A program made the position numbers and the translations under genes. A stretch of 64,000 bases of DNA from Promethearchaeota archaeon (lineage in GTDB: Archaea; Asgardarchaeota; Lokiarchaeia; Sigyniarchaeales; SOKP01): positions 186,001 to 250,000 of the forward strand of contig JAUWGH010000003.1 of assembly GCA_030606485.1 (NCBI GenBank), read 5' to 3'. The notes under the pieces were generated by a model. That model had not been told where the DNA came from, searched no databases, and was given only the letters and a program-made list of their open reading frames with translations. Shown here one piece after another: positions 25,941 through 35,226 of this stretch. How positions within the stretch are numbered: the stretch's first letter is position 1; the number at the start of each line of letters is the position of its first letter.

Positions 25941-26903
25941 ATGAAAGCGGCTGTTTTTAAGGGATTAAAAGAAAAAATAAAAATAATTGAAGATTATCCT
26001 AAACCAGTTCCAGATAAGGATGAAATTTTAATAAAAGTTAAATTCTGCGGTATTTGTGGAACCGATGTATCTAGCTATTTTTATCAACTAGGTAATGTTC
26101 CAATTATTATGGGGCATGAGTTTTCAGGCTTTATAGAATCACTTGGAGAGAATGTCAAAAATTTTCAAGTAGGAGACACAGTTTCGGCTTGGGCAGATAA
26201 AGAATATTTCGGGAATGTTGAGGATGGTGGATTTGCTGAATATATAAAAGTAAAAGAGAGTTATGTAGTGAAAAAACCAAATGAAATAACTTTTGAAGAA
26301 ATGTGTCTTGCAGAGCCTGTATCGTGCCTTACTCATGCGCGAGATATTTCGGGAATAGGAAAAAATGAAGGAGTTATTATTTTAGGGAGTGGTGTTATGG
26401 GAATCTCTTTATTGCAAGTATTATTAGCAACGAGAGAACCTAAGTATGTAATAATGGTAGATTTTAATCAAAGTTTACTTGATAAAGCAATGGAGTTAGG
26501 AGCAAGTGCTTGTTTTACACCAAAACAAAAAGTAAAGATAAGGAAATTTATAAAAGAGCATGGAGCTTGTTCTTTTGTATATGATTGTGCTGGAACAGAA
26601 TCTTCTTATTTATTAAGTCTAGAATTAGTTGAAAAAGGTGGAACGGTATTACTCGAGGGGATTAAAAGAGGAAATATTCCAATACCAATGTTTATGATTG
26701 TATATAACGAAATTGTAGTTAAGGGAAGCCTTTGTCAAACCAGAAAAGACTTTTTGGAAGCTATAGAACTCATAAAAAATAAAAAGATAAACACACAAAA
26801 AATGATTTCAGATATAATTCCTCTAGAGAAGGTTCAGGAGGGAATAGAAAGAATGAAAAAAAGTGATAGAACTGAAATTAAAATTTTAATAAAAATATCA
26901 TAA
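25941..26903 (+). CDS. zinc-type alcohol/polyol dehydrogenase (MDR family)
   Basis: A 320-residue medium-chain dehydrogenase. Catalytic zinc ligands are visible in CGICGTD (Cys39) and GHE (His59, Glu60). The nucleotide-binding glycine motif is ILGSGVMGISLLQV, and the next beta strand ends in VDFN, an Asp that favours NAD. The lobe that normally holds four structural-zinc cysteines is shortened to AWADKEYFGNVEDGGFAEY with no Cys, which explains the short length. Sorbitol/threonine-dehydrogenase-like relatives oxidise secondary alcohols; the substrate here is unknown. It is followed 33 bp later by hisS. Confidence 0.85.
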   Translation: MKAAVFKGLKEKIKIIEDYPKPVPDKDEILIKVKFCGICGTDVSSYFYQLGNVPIIMGHEFSGFIESLGENVKNFQVGDTVSAWADKEYFGNVEDGGFAEYIKVKESYVVKKPNEITFEEMCLAEPVSCLTHARDISGIGKNEGVIILGSGVMGISLLQVLLATREPKYVIMVDFNQSLLDKAMELGASACFTPKQKVKIRKFIKEHGACSFVYDCAGTESSYLLSLELVEKGGTVLLEGIKRGNIPIPMFMIVYNEIVVKGSLCQTRKDFLEAIELIKNKKINTQKMISDIIPLEKVQEGIERMKKSDRTEIKILIKIS

Positions 26904-26936
26904 TTTAATAGTTTTTTTCTCATTATTAGTCTTAAG

Positions 26937-28274
26937 ATGAAAGAAAAATTTAATAATCAGCCATTAAGAGGAATGGCAGACCGTTTCCCTCCTGATATGA
27001 GGGAAGAATATTATATAATTAATAAAATTAGGGATATTTCTAAAAAATATATATATGAAGAATTTGAAACTCCACTTTTAGAACCTATAGAGATTTATGC
27101 TGCAAAATCATCAGACGAGTTAATATATGAGCAATCATTTACTTTTACGAGTAAAGGTGGAGATGAATTAATACTAAGACCAGAATTAACTCCTTCTTTA
27201 GCCCGAATGATATCAAGAAAGAGTCAAGAAATGAAGAAACCCATTCGTTGGTTTAGCGTTCCAACTTGTTATCGCTACGAAAGGCCACAGAGAGGGCGAG
27301 CGAGAGAGTTCAAACAAGTTAATTTTGATATTTTAGGCGAGATTAGTTTATTAGAAGAAGTTGAAATACTTAATATATCTATAGATATTTTTACATCATT
27401 TGGTGCAACAAGTGATCAATTTCAAATATATTATAATAACAGACGTTTAATTGATGCGATTTTTAAATTCATTCTTAAAATTCCTGATACCTTTTATATG
27501 AAAGTTTATAAGACACTTGATAAATCTGATAAAATGGAAGATGAGGAATACCAAAAATACTTGATGGATACTTTTAACGATGATAAATTAGTAAAGAATA
27601 TTTTACAATTAAATGAGATTAATGATATTGAGAATTTACCTTATGATAACATTCCAAATGAATTTTATAATTCTCAGGGATATAAAGAAATAAAACAGTT
27701 GCAAAAATTATTAAAAGAAACAAATTTGGAAGAATATTGCACCTTTTCAGCTGGTGTAGTAAGAGGTTTAGATTATTACACAGGAACTGTTTATGAAGTA
27801 TATGATATGGGAGAAGAAAATAGAAGGGCTATTTTTGGTGGTGGTAGGTATGATGATTTATTAACTTTATTTTCCAATGAACAGATATCTGGGATTGGTT
27901 TTGGAATGGGACTCTTATCATTTAAATTGTTTTTACGAACCTATAAGCTGATTCCAGAGAATGTAAAAGAGTTAGATTATTCAAATATTATTTATATAAC
28001 AACGTTTAATGAGAAACTTGCTCCTTTAAGCATTAAATTATCTCAAAAACTTAGAAAAATGGGTTTTGAATGTCTTATTGACTATTCTTGTGGAAAGTTG
28101 GGAAATCAAATAAGCAAAGCTAATGAATTAAATTGTAAAGCAGTTGTAATAATTGGACCAAAAGAACAGGAAGAAAAATCAGTAACTATTAAAAATTTGC
28201 TCACTAATACTCAAAAAACACCAAAATTAAAAGATTTAAATGTAAAAGTTTTAGAAGATATACTTAAAAAGTGA
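26937..28274 (+). CDS. hisS: histidyl-tRNA synthetase
   Basis: A 445-residue class II synthetase. Motif 1 region PLRGMADRFPPDMREEYY, motif 2 CYRYERPQRGRAREFKQVNFD, the histidine-specific LDYYTGTVYEVY, and motif 3 GIGFGMGLLSFKL are in order. The C-terminal anticodon-binding domain is present (DYSNIIYITTFNEK to the end). It charges tRNA-His. It ends in a genuine TGA stop, showing that UGA is a stop codon in this genome. pyrF follows 6 bp later. Confidence 0.95.
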   Translation: MKEKFNNQPLRGMADRFPPDMREEYYIINKIRDISKKYIYEEFETPLLEPIEIYAAKSSDELIYEQSFTFTSKGGDELILRPELTPSLARMISRKSQEMKKPIRWFSVPTCYRYERPQRGRAREFKQVNFDILGEISLLEEVEILNISIDIFTSFGATSDQFQIYYNNRRLIDAIFKFILKIPDTFYMKVYKTLDKSDKMEDEEYQKYLMDTFNDDKLVKNILQLNEINDIENLPYDNIPNEFYNSQGYKEIKQLQKLLKETNLEEYCTFSAGVVRGLDYYTGTVYEVYDMGEENRRAIFGGGRYDDLLTLFSNEQISGIGFGMGLLSFKLFLRTYKLIPENVKELDYSNIIYITTFNEKLAPLSIKLSQKLRKMGFECLIDYSCGKLGNQISKANELNCKAVVIIGPKEQEEKSVTIKNLLTNTQKTPKLKDLNVKVLEDILKK

Positions 28275-28280
28275 ATTTTT

Positions 28281-29258
28281 ATGGGCAAAAATTTTGCGGA
28301 TGAATTGATTTCACAAATTCAGGAGAAAAAATCAATAATTTGTATCGGTTTGGATCCTCGGCTCCCGGGTGATAATGAAACAAATTTCATCCCACAATTT
28401 CTAATAGATGAATATAGTGATAATTCTAAGGTGATTTTTGAATTTAATAAAAGATTGATTGATGCCACAGTTGAATTTACTCCAATCTATAAACCCAACA
28501 TAGCTTTTTATGAAAAATATGAAGCATTAACAGGATTAAAAAAAACAATAAGATATATTCAAAAAAAAAATGCATTAGTTATTTTAGATGCAAAAAGAGG
28601 AGATATCGGAACTACATGTCAAGCATATGCTTCAAATCTTTTTGAAGGGTATAATGCTGATTCAATAACATTAAATTCTTATTTTGGAAGTGACGGTGTT
28701 ACGCCATTTTTATCCTATAAAGAGAAAGGATTTTTTACTCAAGTTAAAAATTCAAATAAGAGTTCTGCAGAATTTCAAGATTTATTCTCAATTCGTTTAG
28801 AAAATGTCCCAATTGAACAAGTTGCAATTGAGATTGAGAAAATTAAAGGAAAAAAAATAATTTTAGAGAGAAATTTTATTCATATGGCGCGTTTAGTTAA
28901 AGAGTGGGGTAAAGAATTAATAGGAACAAATGAGTACAGCTCATTTGGCGCTGTAGTGGGAGCAACTTTTCCTGAACAGATGATCTCAATTCGAAAGATA
29001 ATAGATAATTGTTTTCTATTAATTCCGGGTTATGGCACACAAGGTGCTACAGCGGAGGACGTGGTTCATGGAGTAAACGACGATGGATTAGGAGCAATTA
29101 TTAATTCATCTCGAAGCATTGATTTTGCATATCAGAAACTGAATTATTCTAAAAAATTCTCTCCCGAAAATTTTGATAAAGCAGCAAGTGAATCTGCATT
29201 GAAAATGAGGGAAGACATTAATAAAAAATTAAAGCAGAATAATAAAAGGATAATTTAA
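28281..29258 (+). CDS. pyrF: orotidine 5'-phosphate decarboxylase
   Basis: A 325-residue TIM-barrel enzyme of the longer PyrF subtype that converts OMP to UMP. Catalytic DAKRGDIG (Asp103, Lys105, Asp108), the substrate segments CIGLDPRLP and KPNIAFYE, and the phosphate-binding LIPGYGTQGA and INSSRSI are visible. It is longer than most members because of an inserted helical part around residues 170-190 and a charged C-terminal tail. It is probably co-transcribed with hisS. Confidence 0.93.
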   Translation: MGKNFADELISQIQEKKSIICIGLDPRLPGDNETNFIPQFLIDEYSDNSKVIFEFNKRLIDATVEFTPIYKPNIAFYEKYEALTGLKKTIRYIQKKNALVILDAKRGDIGTTCQAYASNLFEGYNADSITLNSYFGSDGVTPFLSYKEKGFFTQVKNSNKSSAEFQDLFSIRLENVPIEQVAIEIEKIKGKKIILERNFIHMARLVKEWGKELIGTNEYSSFGAVVGATFPEQMISIRKIIDNCFLLIPGYGTQGATAEDVVHGVNDDGLGAIINSSRSIDFAYQKLNYSKKFSPENFDKAASESALKMREDINKKLKQNNKRII

Positions 29259-29270
29259 ATCTCCAATTTT

Positions 29271-29660
29271 TTATATTTCTCCCATTAATGGTGCAATTAT
29301 TGACATTGCGACTGTAATAGGAATTATTAATAAAACCGTAATAAAAATTGCCTTTTTAATTCCGGTGTCATGGAAAATATTAATCATATTTGTCACAATG
29401 AATGTAGCTAGAGCTGCTAACCCAAGAATTGGAACAATACTAAAACCTCTCATTTCAATAAACATTAATTGCATCATGATAAACATGATTGTTCCCAAAT
29501 AAATGAGATAATATATTAAAACTTGCTTCATACCCGTCTTTTTTTCCGCTTTAACGATAACCAATCCCACCTTTAATAATAATATTCCAATCAATGAAGC
29601 CACTGATATTATCACTATTTGGATAATCATTTCAACAGGAATTCCATTTTGAAATAACAT
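29271..29660 (-). CDS. small four-helix membrane protein
   Basis: A 129-residue protein, mostly hydrophobic, with four predicted transmembrane stretches (such as IQIVIISVASLIGILLLKVG and FITVLLIIPITVAMSIIAPL) and short basic loops (KAEKKTG). I do not recognise a family. It lies convergent to pyrF and divergent from hdrA, with no obvious partner. Confidence 0.55.
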   Translation of the reverse strand: MLFQNGIPVEMIIQIVIISVASLIGILLLKVGLVIVKAEKKTGMKQVLIYYLIYLGTIMFIMMQLMFIEMRGFSIVPILGLAALATFIVTNMINIFHDTGIKKAIFITVLLIIPITVAMSIIAPLMGEI

Positions 29661-29836
29661 ATCAATACCTTATTGTAAAAAGTAATTTATTTATAATTTT
29701 GTTTATATTTTTACAGATAAAAGATTTAAAGTTAAATTTAATTTATCTAACTTAATTATAATTAATCAAAAATAATACACTTTAATAAATTTGGAGGAAT
29801 ATTTTAAAAGGAAAAATAAAAATTAAGGTCATTGGA

Positions 29837-31801
29837 ATGGAAACTGAAGAAATAAGAATATTTGTAGCAGTATGTCGTTGAGGGATAAATATTGGTGGAT
29901 ACATCGATACAAAAGCTTTAGCTGAATATGCCAAAACATTACCTAATGTTGTAGCATCAAAAGACTATATAAGTATGTGTACTGAAGGTGGTGCAGTATT
30001 TATAAAAGACAACATGGAAGAGGCCAATTGCAATAGACTAATAGTTTGTGCTTGAACCCCTATAACACATGAACCTGTATTTAAGAAGGTTCTGGAAGGA
30101 ATTAATATTGATCCATCTTATTTAGAATTTTGCAATATTAGGGAGCATTCATCATTAGTCCATATGCATGATAAAGAAGGAGCATTAAAGGTGGCAAGAG
30201 ATTTGCTTCGTTCTGCTGTAGCAAGAGCCTTAAAATTAGAAAAAGTTCTAATTAGAGAGGTTGATGTAATCGATAAGATATTAATCATTGGTGGAGGAGT
30301 TGCGGGATTAAAGACTGCTATTGAATTAGCAGATGAGTATTTTGATGTATTTTTAGTAGAAAAAGAACCCACAATTGGTGGGAAGATGGCGATGCTTGAC
30401 AGAACATTCCCTACTGACGATTGTAGCATTTGAATTTTAGGACCTATAATGTTAGATGTTGCCCGAAATGAAAAAATTAGATTATTTACATATTCTGAAG
30501 TAACAGATATCTCAGGATATATAGGGAATTTTTCCGTTGAAATTACAAAAAAGCCAAGATATGTGAAGGATATTTGCAATGGCTGCAGTGCATGTATGGA
30601 TGTTTGCCCCGCGCGTGGTTATAACGAATTTAATCTTGGATTAAATCCTAGACCTGCGATTTACATTAGTTTTCCACAGGCAGTTCCTTCACTTGCCCAA
30701 ATTGATATGGATAAATGCATCAAATGTGGCTTATGCATTGGGGCCTGTGAGTTAGAAGCAATAGATTTTGACCAAAAAGCTGAAAAAATAAATGTAAAAG
30801 TAGGAACAATATCTGTAGCTACTGGTTGGGACGAATATATTCCAGAGGATGGTTACTTAGGATATAATAAATATGATAACGTAATTACTCAATTACAACT
30901 TGAACGAATTTTGGCACCAAATGGACCAACAATGGGCCAACTTGTAAGACCATCTGATGGGAAGGGACCCAAAAGGATTTTATTTATACAATGTGTTGGC
31001 TCACGAGATTTTAATAGAAACGTATATTGTTCAAGTGGAGTATGTTGTATGGTAAGTATAAAGAATTCAAAACTTATTAAACAGCATTACCCAGATGCAG
31101 AGATTACCGTTGCTTACATGGATATACGTGCATCGGGAAAATATTATGAGGAATATTATACTGCTTCTAGAATAGCAGGTGTAAAGTTTTTAAGAACTAA
31201 TATTTCTCGAATTGAAGAGGTTCCTGAAACGAAAAACTTGAGAATTTTCGTCCAAGATACATTAAGAGAATCTTTAGGTGTTCAAGAGATGGAATTTGAT
31301 TTAATTATTTTATCTGCTGCTATGATACCTAATTATGATATATTATCGCTGAATAAAATATTAAAATTGGAAGTTTCTCCTGATGGTTTTTTCAAAGAAA
31401 CACACCCAAGATTAGAACCAATAAATACTAAAATTCCAGGTATATCGCTTGCAGGAGTTTCTCAAGGGCCAAAGTCTATTGCTGAATCGATTATGCAAGC
31501 CGGGGGATCTGCAGCTTCAGCTGGGAAATTAATGATACGCAAAAAATACAAAATAGATCTGATAATTGCAGATGTCGACAAGGAAAAATGTAGCAAATGT
31601 GGATTATGTATATTAAACTGTTCATATAATGCTATTGATATGACGGAAGATGGAGCTGAAGTTGATGATATTAACTGTAGGGGTTGCGGTTCATGCCTTT
31701 CAAATTGTCCAAGTGAAGCAATAACTTTAAGATATTACAGAGAATCACACTATGAAGCCCAAATTGATGCATTATTAAAAGAGTTTGAAGAGGTGGCGTA
31801 G
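29837..31801 (+). CDS. hdrA: HdrA-like flavoprotein with three in-frame UGA (selenocysteine)
   Basis: A 654-residue heterodisulfide reductase subunit A read through three TGA codons at 29879, 30053 and 30431. They give Sec15 (VCRUGINIGG), Sec73 (VCAUTPITHEP) and Sec199 (DDCSIUILGP). Each stands where HdrA proteins have Cys. The FAD fold is at 148-182 (IIGGGVAGLKTA). Four iron-sulfur motifs start near residues 247, 294, 584 and 613, for example CIKCGLCIGAC and CRGCGSCLSNC. HdrA is the electron-bifurcating flavin subunit of Hdr complexes, and Sec-containing HdrA is known in methanogens. UGA is an ordinary stop elsewhere here (hisS). The frame is open with full homology between the UGAs, so a pseudogene is unlikely. 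The ATG is preceded by AAGG. A strong GGAGG further up (29793) has no standard start nearby. mvhD follows 5 bp later. Confidence 0.9.
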
Positions 31802-31806
31802 AAAGA

Positions 31807-32223
31807 ATGGAAAATTTAAAAATTCTGGCTTTTCTTTGTTTGAAATGAGGATATGGGGCAGCTGATATGGCTGGGACGATTCGAGCACAATATCCTACCA
31901 CAATTAGACCAATTAGGGTAAACTGTACAGCAAGAGTAACTCCAAGCTTAATCATGAGATCAATTGGTAATGGAGCCGATGGTGTTTTAGTAGTTGGATG
32001 ATATCCAGGTGAATGTGATTATGAAATTGGGAATAAAATTGCTTTAAAAAATGTGGAATACGTGCAAGAAATATTAGAAGTTATTGGTTTTAGCCCAGAG
32101 AGAGTATTTATGGAGTATTGTAGCTCAGCGGAAGGAGATAAATTCCAAAAAACTGCAATAATAACTTCGGAAAAGATTAATAAGCTTGGAAAAAGTCCCC
32201 TCAACAAATTAAAAACCGAATAG
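31807..32223 (+). CDS. mvhD: MvhD/VhuD-like electron-transfer subunit with two in-frame UGA
   Basis: A 138-residue MvhD-family protein read through two TGA codons at 31846 and 31999. They give Sec14 (FLCLKUGYGAAD; family CNWCxYxxAD) and Sec65 (VVGUYPGECDYEIGN; family GCHPGDCHY). MvhD holds a [2Fe-2S] cluster and links a hydrogenase or formate dehydrogenase to HdrA. The second Sec position is a Sec site in methanogen VhuD. It begins 5 bp after hdrA and is clearly in its operon. No hydrogenase, hdrB or hdrC gene is adjacent, so its partners must be encoded elsewhere. A candidate SECIS hairpin lies 28 bp after the stop. Confidence 0.9.
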
Positions 32224-32250
32224 AATGAATAATATGAATAAATTTTAGTC

Positions 32251-32290
32251 GTATTATGACTTCCTATCGCAATAGGATTCGGAATTATAC
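32251..32290 (+). promoter_or_regulatory. candidate SECIS element in the hdrA-mvhD 3' UTR
   Basis: A 40-nt hairpin. The outer stem GTATTAT/ATTATAC has one T.T mismatch. Next come tandem G.A/A.G pairs (TGAC at 32257-32260 opposite GGAA at 32281-32284), a small asymmetric loop, and an apical six-pair stem TCCTAT/ATAGGA closed by CGCA. The G.A tandem is the hallmark of eukaryotic and Lokiarchaeota-type SECIS cores. Position after the UGA-containing genes fits archaeal selenoprotein mRNAs. It is shorter than eukaryotic elements. Confidence 0.6.
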
Positions 32291-32436
32291 TTTTTTAATT
32301 TTTATATGGAAATATTTAAAAAAACTTAATCAAAATTTGCTTTTCTATTAAAATTCAAATATTATGACTTTTTATAAAATTTAAAAAATGAAATTTTTTA
32401 TTTTTTAATAATTTATTCAATCAGCAGAGATTTCCC

Positions 32437-33759
32437 ATGAAAGAGAGAGATAAACAAAATTTAATCGAATCTGCAAATAAAAAATTAAATAAAGCAGAAA
32501 GATTTTTCGAAATTGAGAATTATAATAAAGCCGCGAAACATTTCAAAAAAGCTGGAGAAGATTTCTTTAAAGTTGGGGAATATGATGCTGCTGAAAAAAT
32601 CTTTTCAATGGTAAGCAAATCTTATGAATACAGCCAAGAATATGAGAACATATCAGATTATTACAGGAAAGCAGCCAATGCCAGTTTAATGATAGATGAG
32701 TTTAATAAGGCAGGGCAAAGTTTTCAATTAGCGGCAAAATATGCTTTAAAGAAAGAAAGGTGCAAAGATCGAGATTTTAATGCATTGGTTTGTAGTAGTT
32801 TTTCATATTTCTGTTTTTTTTTATTGGGACGACAAGATAAAGGGTTAACATATATAAAATCAATAAAAGTCAAGGTGGATATGGATTCTTTTAGAGAGAA
32901 CATATTAACTCAACTAATAAAAAACATAACAACTGCAATCATTGAGAAAAATATTGAATCCCTGGAGGAAATTGAAAATAACCTAGAGAAATACAAATTT
33001 AGAAGGGGAGAATTACGATTAATAAAATTTGTATTACTTTTAGCTTATACTAATATTTCAATAAAAAATCAGCTAAATTTTAAAAAGGATAATTTCACAA
33101 CTGATGAAAAAATTGATTGTTCTCTTGATATTAATACAAAACCTTTACTTAATTTGACAGAAGATAAAGGTTTGAATTTTGAAATCAAAAAACTAACTTT
33201 TAATAATATAAGAATTACCGCTTCAAATAATTTATCAATAATAAGAAGGCCACAATTACCAATCGAATTGAATAAAGGAGAAAAAATGAATTTAAAGTTT
33301 AAGGCCGTTTCAAATTTTCCTGATCCAAAATCATTTTTTGGGCCAATATTAATAACTTCAAAAATAAATGAACTTTTAACATTTTATATAAAATCAAAAA
33401 TACAACATTTAAAGATTAGTTCTCCTCCTACGCAACTTGGAGTTTATTTTAAAAATTTAAGACCTCCATTAATAAATCAAACTTTTCCAATGGAGATAAC
33501 CGTTTCTAATAAAAGCACTGGAGAAGCTTTAGAAATTGAAATTGAACTAGAATTCCCTAAGGAATTAAAAGTTATGCGCGGGACAACTAAAAAACAATTA
33601 TATTCAATCAGACCAAATGAAGAGATAAGATGGGAAATTCAAGTTAAGCCACTTGAACCAGGTGAATTTGATATAAATACTACAGTAAAATATAATGATA
33701 GTGATAATAACATTATTGGTCCAAAATCAAAAGCATATCCAATAAAAATAAAGTTATAA
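32437..33759 (+). CDS. TPR-like helical repeat plus C-terminal beta-domain protein
   Basis: A 440-residue protein with no signal peptide. Residues 1-205 are TPR/SNAP-like helical repeats (KAERFFEIENYNKAAKHFKKAGEDF is one; YDAAEKIFSMVSKSYEYS another). Residues of about 245-440 look like two beta-sandwich domains, with LPIELNKGEKMNLKFKA and FPMEITVSNKSTGEALEIE, then LEPGEFDINTTVKY. They resemble CARDB/Ig-like or adaptor appendage folds. Such an arrangement recalls intracellular trafficking adaptors, but similarity is by general look only. The gene is single, between the Hdr operon and an opposite-strand phosphorylase. Confidence 0.65.
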   Translation: MKERDKQNLIESANKKLNKAERFFEIENYNKAAKHFKKAGEDFFKVGEYDAAEKIFSMVSKSYEYSQEYENISDYYRKAANASLMIDEFNKAGQSFQLAAKYALKKERCKDRDFNALVCSSFSYFCFFLLGRQDKGLTYIKSIKVKVDMDSFRENILTQLIKNITTAIIEKNIESLEEIENNLEKYKFRRGELRLIKFVLLLAYTNISIKNQLNFKKDNFTTDEKIDCSLDINTKPLLNLTEDKGLNFEIKKLTFNNIRITASNNLSIIRRPQLPIELNKGEKMNLKFKAVSNFPDPKSFFGPILITSKINELLTFYIKSKIQHLKISSPPTQLGVYFKNLRPPLINQTFPMEITVSNKSTGEALEIEIELEFPKELKVMRGTTKKQLYSIRPNEEIRWEIQVKPLEPGEFDINTTVKYNDSDNNIIGPKSKAYPIKIKL

Positions 33760-33801
33760 AAGTTATTAAAAAATTAAACTTATTTATGCCTTTGTTTTAT
33801 T

Positions 33802-35052
33802 TTAAATACGCTCAATTATCATACCTCCTAAAATTACCGGACTTGATGCGTTAAAAATTTTTGTTGCTTTCTCTAATTTAGAACTATTTTTCGCATAAAT
33901 TTTAAAAATTAGGTCTCCTTCCTTAACCAATGCACCAATTTTTTTGAAGAGTTGGACCCCAGCTAATTTTTCTTGCGGACAGCCAGCTGTTTTAGCAATT
34001 TTATTAATTATTGAATTATCAATATCGGTTACATAGCCTGATTTAGCTGAGAAGAATTCTGCTTCTTCGGGACCCACTTCAATATCTTCAGGTTTGATAT
34101 TTGGATTTCCCTCTTGGATTTCTATGATTTCCTTCATTTTTTCTAATGCTTTTCCAGATTTTAATATATTTTTTGCCATTTGTTGTCCTGTTCCTTGTTG
34201 GGCTTTTCCACCCATTTCTAATAGTATACCCGCTAAATCAGTTGATTTTTCAATTAAAGAATTTGGTCCTTTCTTATAATCATATAAAAGGTGTAAGGCT
34301 TCCCGTGCTTCAATAGCTGGACCTACACAATGTCCAATAGGTTGAATTGCATTTGTTAAGGCACATTCTGTGTCAATTTTTACTTTTCTCGAGATTTCTT
34401 TAAAAAATAACGCGAATTTTCGCCCTTCATCAGCGTTCTTAAATTTAGTACCTTTTCCACAAGGAATATCTAAAACTAATTTTTTCACGCCCATAGACAT
34501 TTTTTTAGCTAAAATTGATGGAATCATTAGACCAAATGGATCTAAGTGTAAATTTTTCTCAATTCTAATTAAAATCGAGTCTGCGGGGGCTGTCTCAAGG
34601 TGTCCCCCCAATATAATACAAGCACCATTATTTTTTATCATTTTTTTAACCTCATCAGATTTAAATTTAACAGGTGCAAGGACTTCCATTGAGTCAGCCG
34701 TACCAGATGGAGAAGTAATCGCTCGCGTTGAAGTTTTTGGAATAATTAAACCAGCTGCTGCAACTATTGGGACAATTATCAAACTCACTTTATTCCCTGG
34801 AACTCCACCAGTGCTATGTTTATCATATACATCCGAACCAAAATCAAATAAATCTCCAGTACTTACTTCTGCTTGTGTTAAATTAATAATTTCTTCATTT
34901 GTCATTCCTTGGATTTTAATTGCTGTAATCAAAGCAGCAAGTTCTATATCTGATAATTTTCCATTAACTGTATCTTTTATAATTTCTCTAATTTCTAATG
35001 CGGATAATATTTTTCCTTTAATTTTTTTTAAAATATAATCGTAGCTTGACAT
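33802..35052 (-). CDS. AMP/thymidine phosphorylase-like protein, N-terminal domain absent
   Basis: A 416-residue nucleoside phosphorylase. DKHSTGGVPGNKVSL and KTSTRAITSPSGTADSMEVL match the archaeal AMP phosphorylase type more than thymidine phosphorylase. AMP phosphorylase turns AMP plus phosphate into adenine and ribose-1,5-bisphosphate in the archaeal nucleoside/RuBisCO pathway. Archaeal AMP phosphorylases have about 500 residues, including an N-terminal domain of about 85 that drives large assemblies. This protein starts directly at the helical lobe (KKIKGKILSALEIREII), so that domain is missing. The substrate (AMP, other NMP or nucleoside) is therefore uncertain. Confidence 0.85.
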   Translation of the reverse strand: MSSYDYILKKIKGKILSALEIREIIKDTVNGKLSDIELAALITAIKIQGMTNEEIINLTQAEVSTGDLFDFGSDVYDKHSTGGVPGNKVSLIIVPIVAAAGLIIPKTSTRAITSPSGTADSMEVLAPVKFKSDEVKKMIKNNGACIILGGHLETAPADSILIRIEKNLHLDPFGLMIPSILAKKMSMGVKKLVLDIPCGKGTKFKNADEGRKFALFFKEISRKVKIDTECALTNAIQPIGHCVGPAIEAREALHLLYDYKKGPNSLIEKSTDLAGILLEMGGKAQQGTGQQMAKNILKSGKALEKMKEIIEIQEGNPNIKPEDIEVGPEEAEFFSAKSGYVTDIDNSIINKIAKTAGCPQEKLAGVQLFKKIGALVKEGDLIFKIYAKNSSKLEKATKIFNASSPVILGGMIIERI

Positions 35053-35226
35053 AAAATCACATTAAGTAAGTATCAATTAAATTTCATAAAAAAATGACTT
35101 ACTAATTTATTATAGATATTAGAAATACTTAACTTTAATCATATTCATTCAAAATAAGGAGAGAGATGAGAAAATATTGAAATTAATTCAAATAAATAAA
35201 AATTTGGAAAAAAAAGTATTTTTCTG

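Noticed and set aside
29837-32223. UGA read as tryptophan, or hdrA/mvhD as pseudogenes
   Set aside because: hisS, vapB and a DUF35 gene end at TGA. Trp is encoded by TGG throughout. All five TGAs match Cys positions, and no frameshift or other stop is present.
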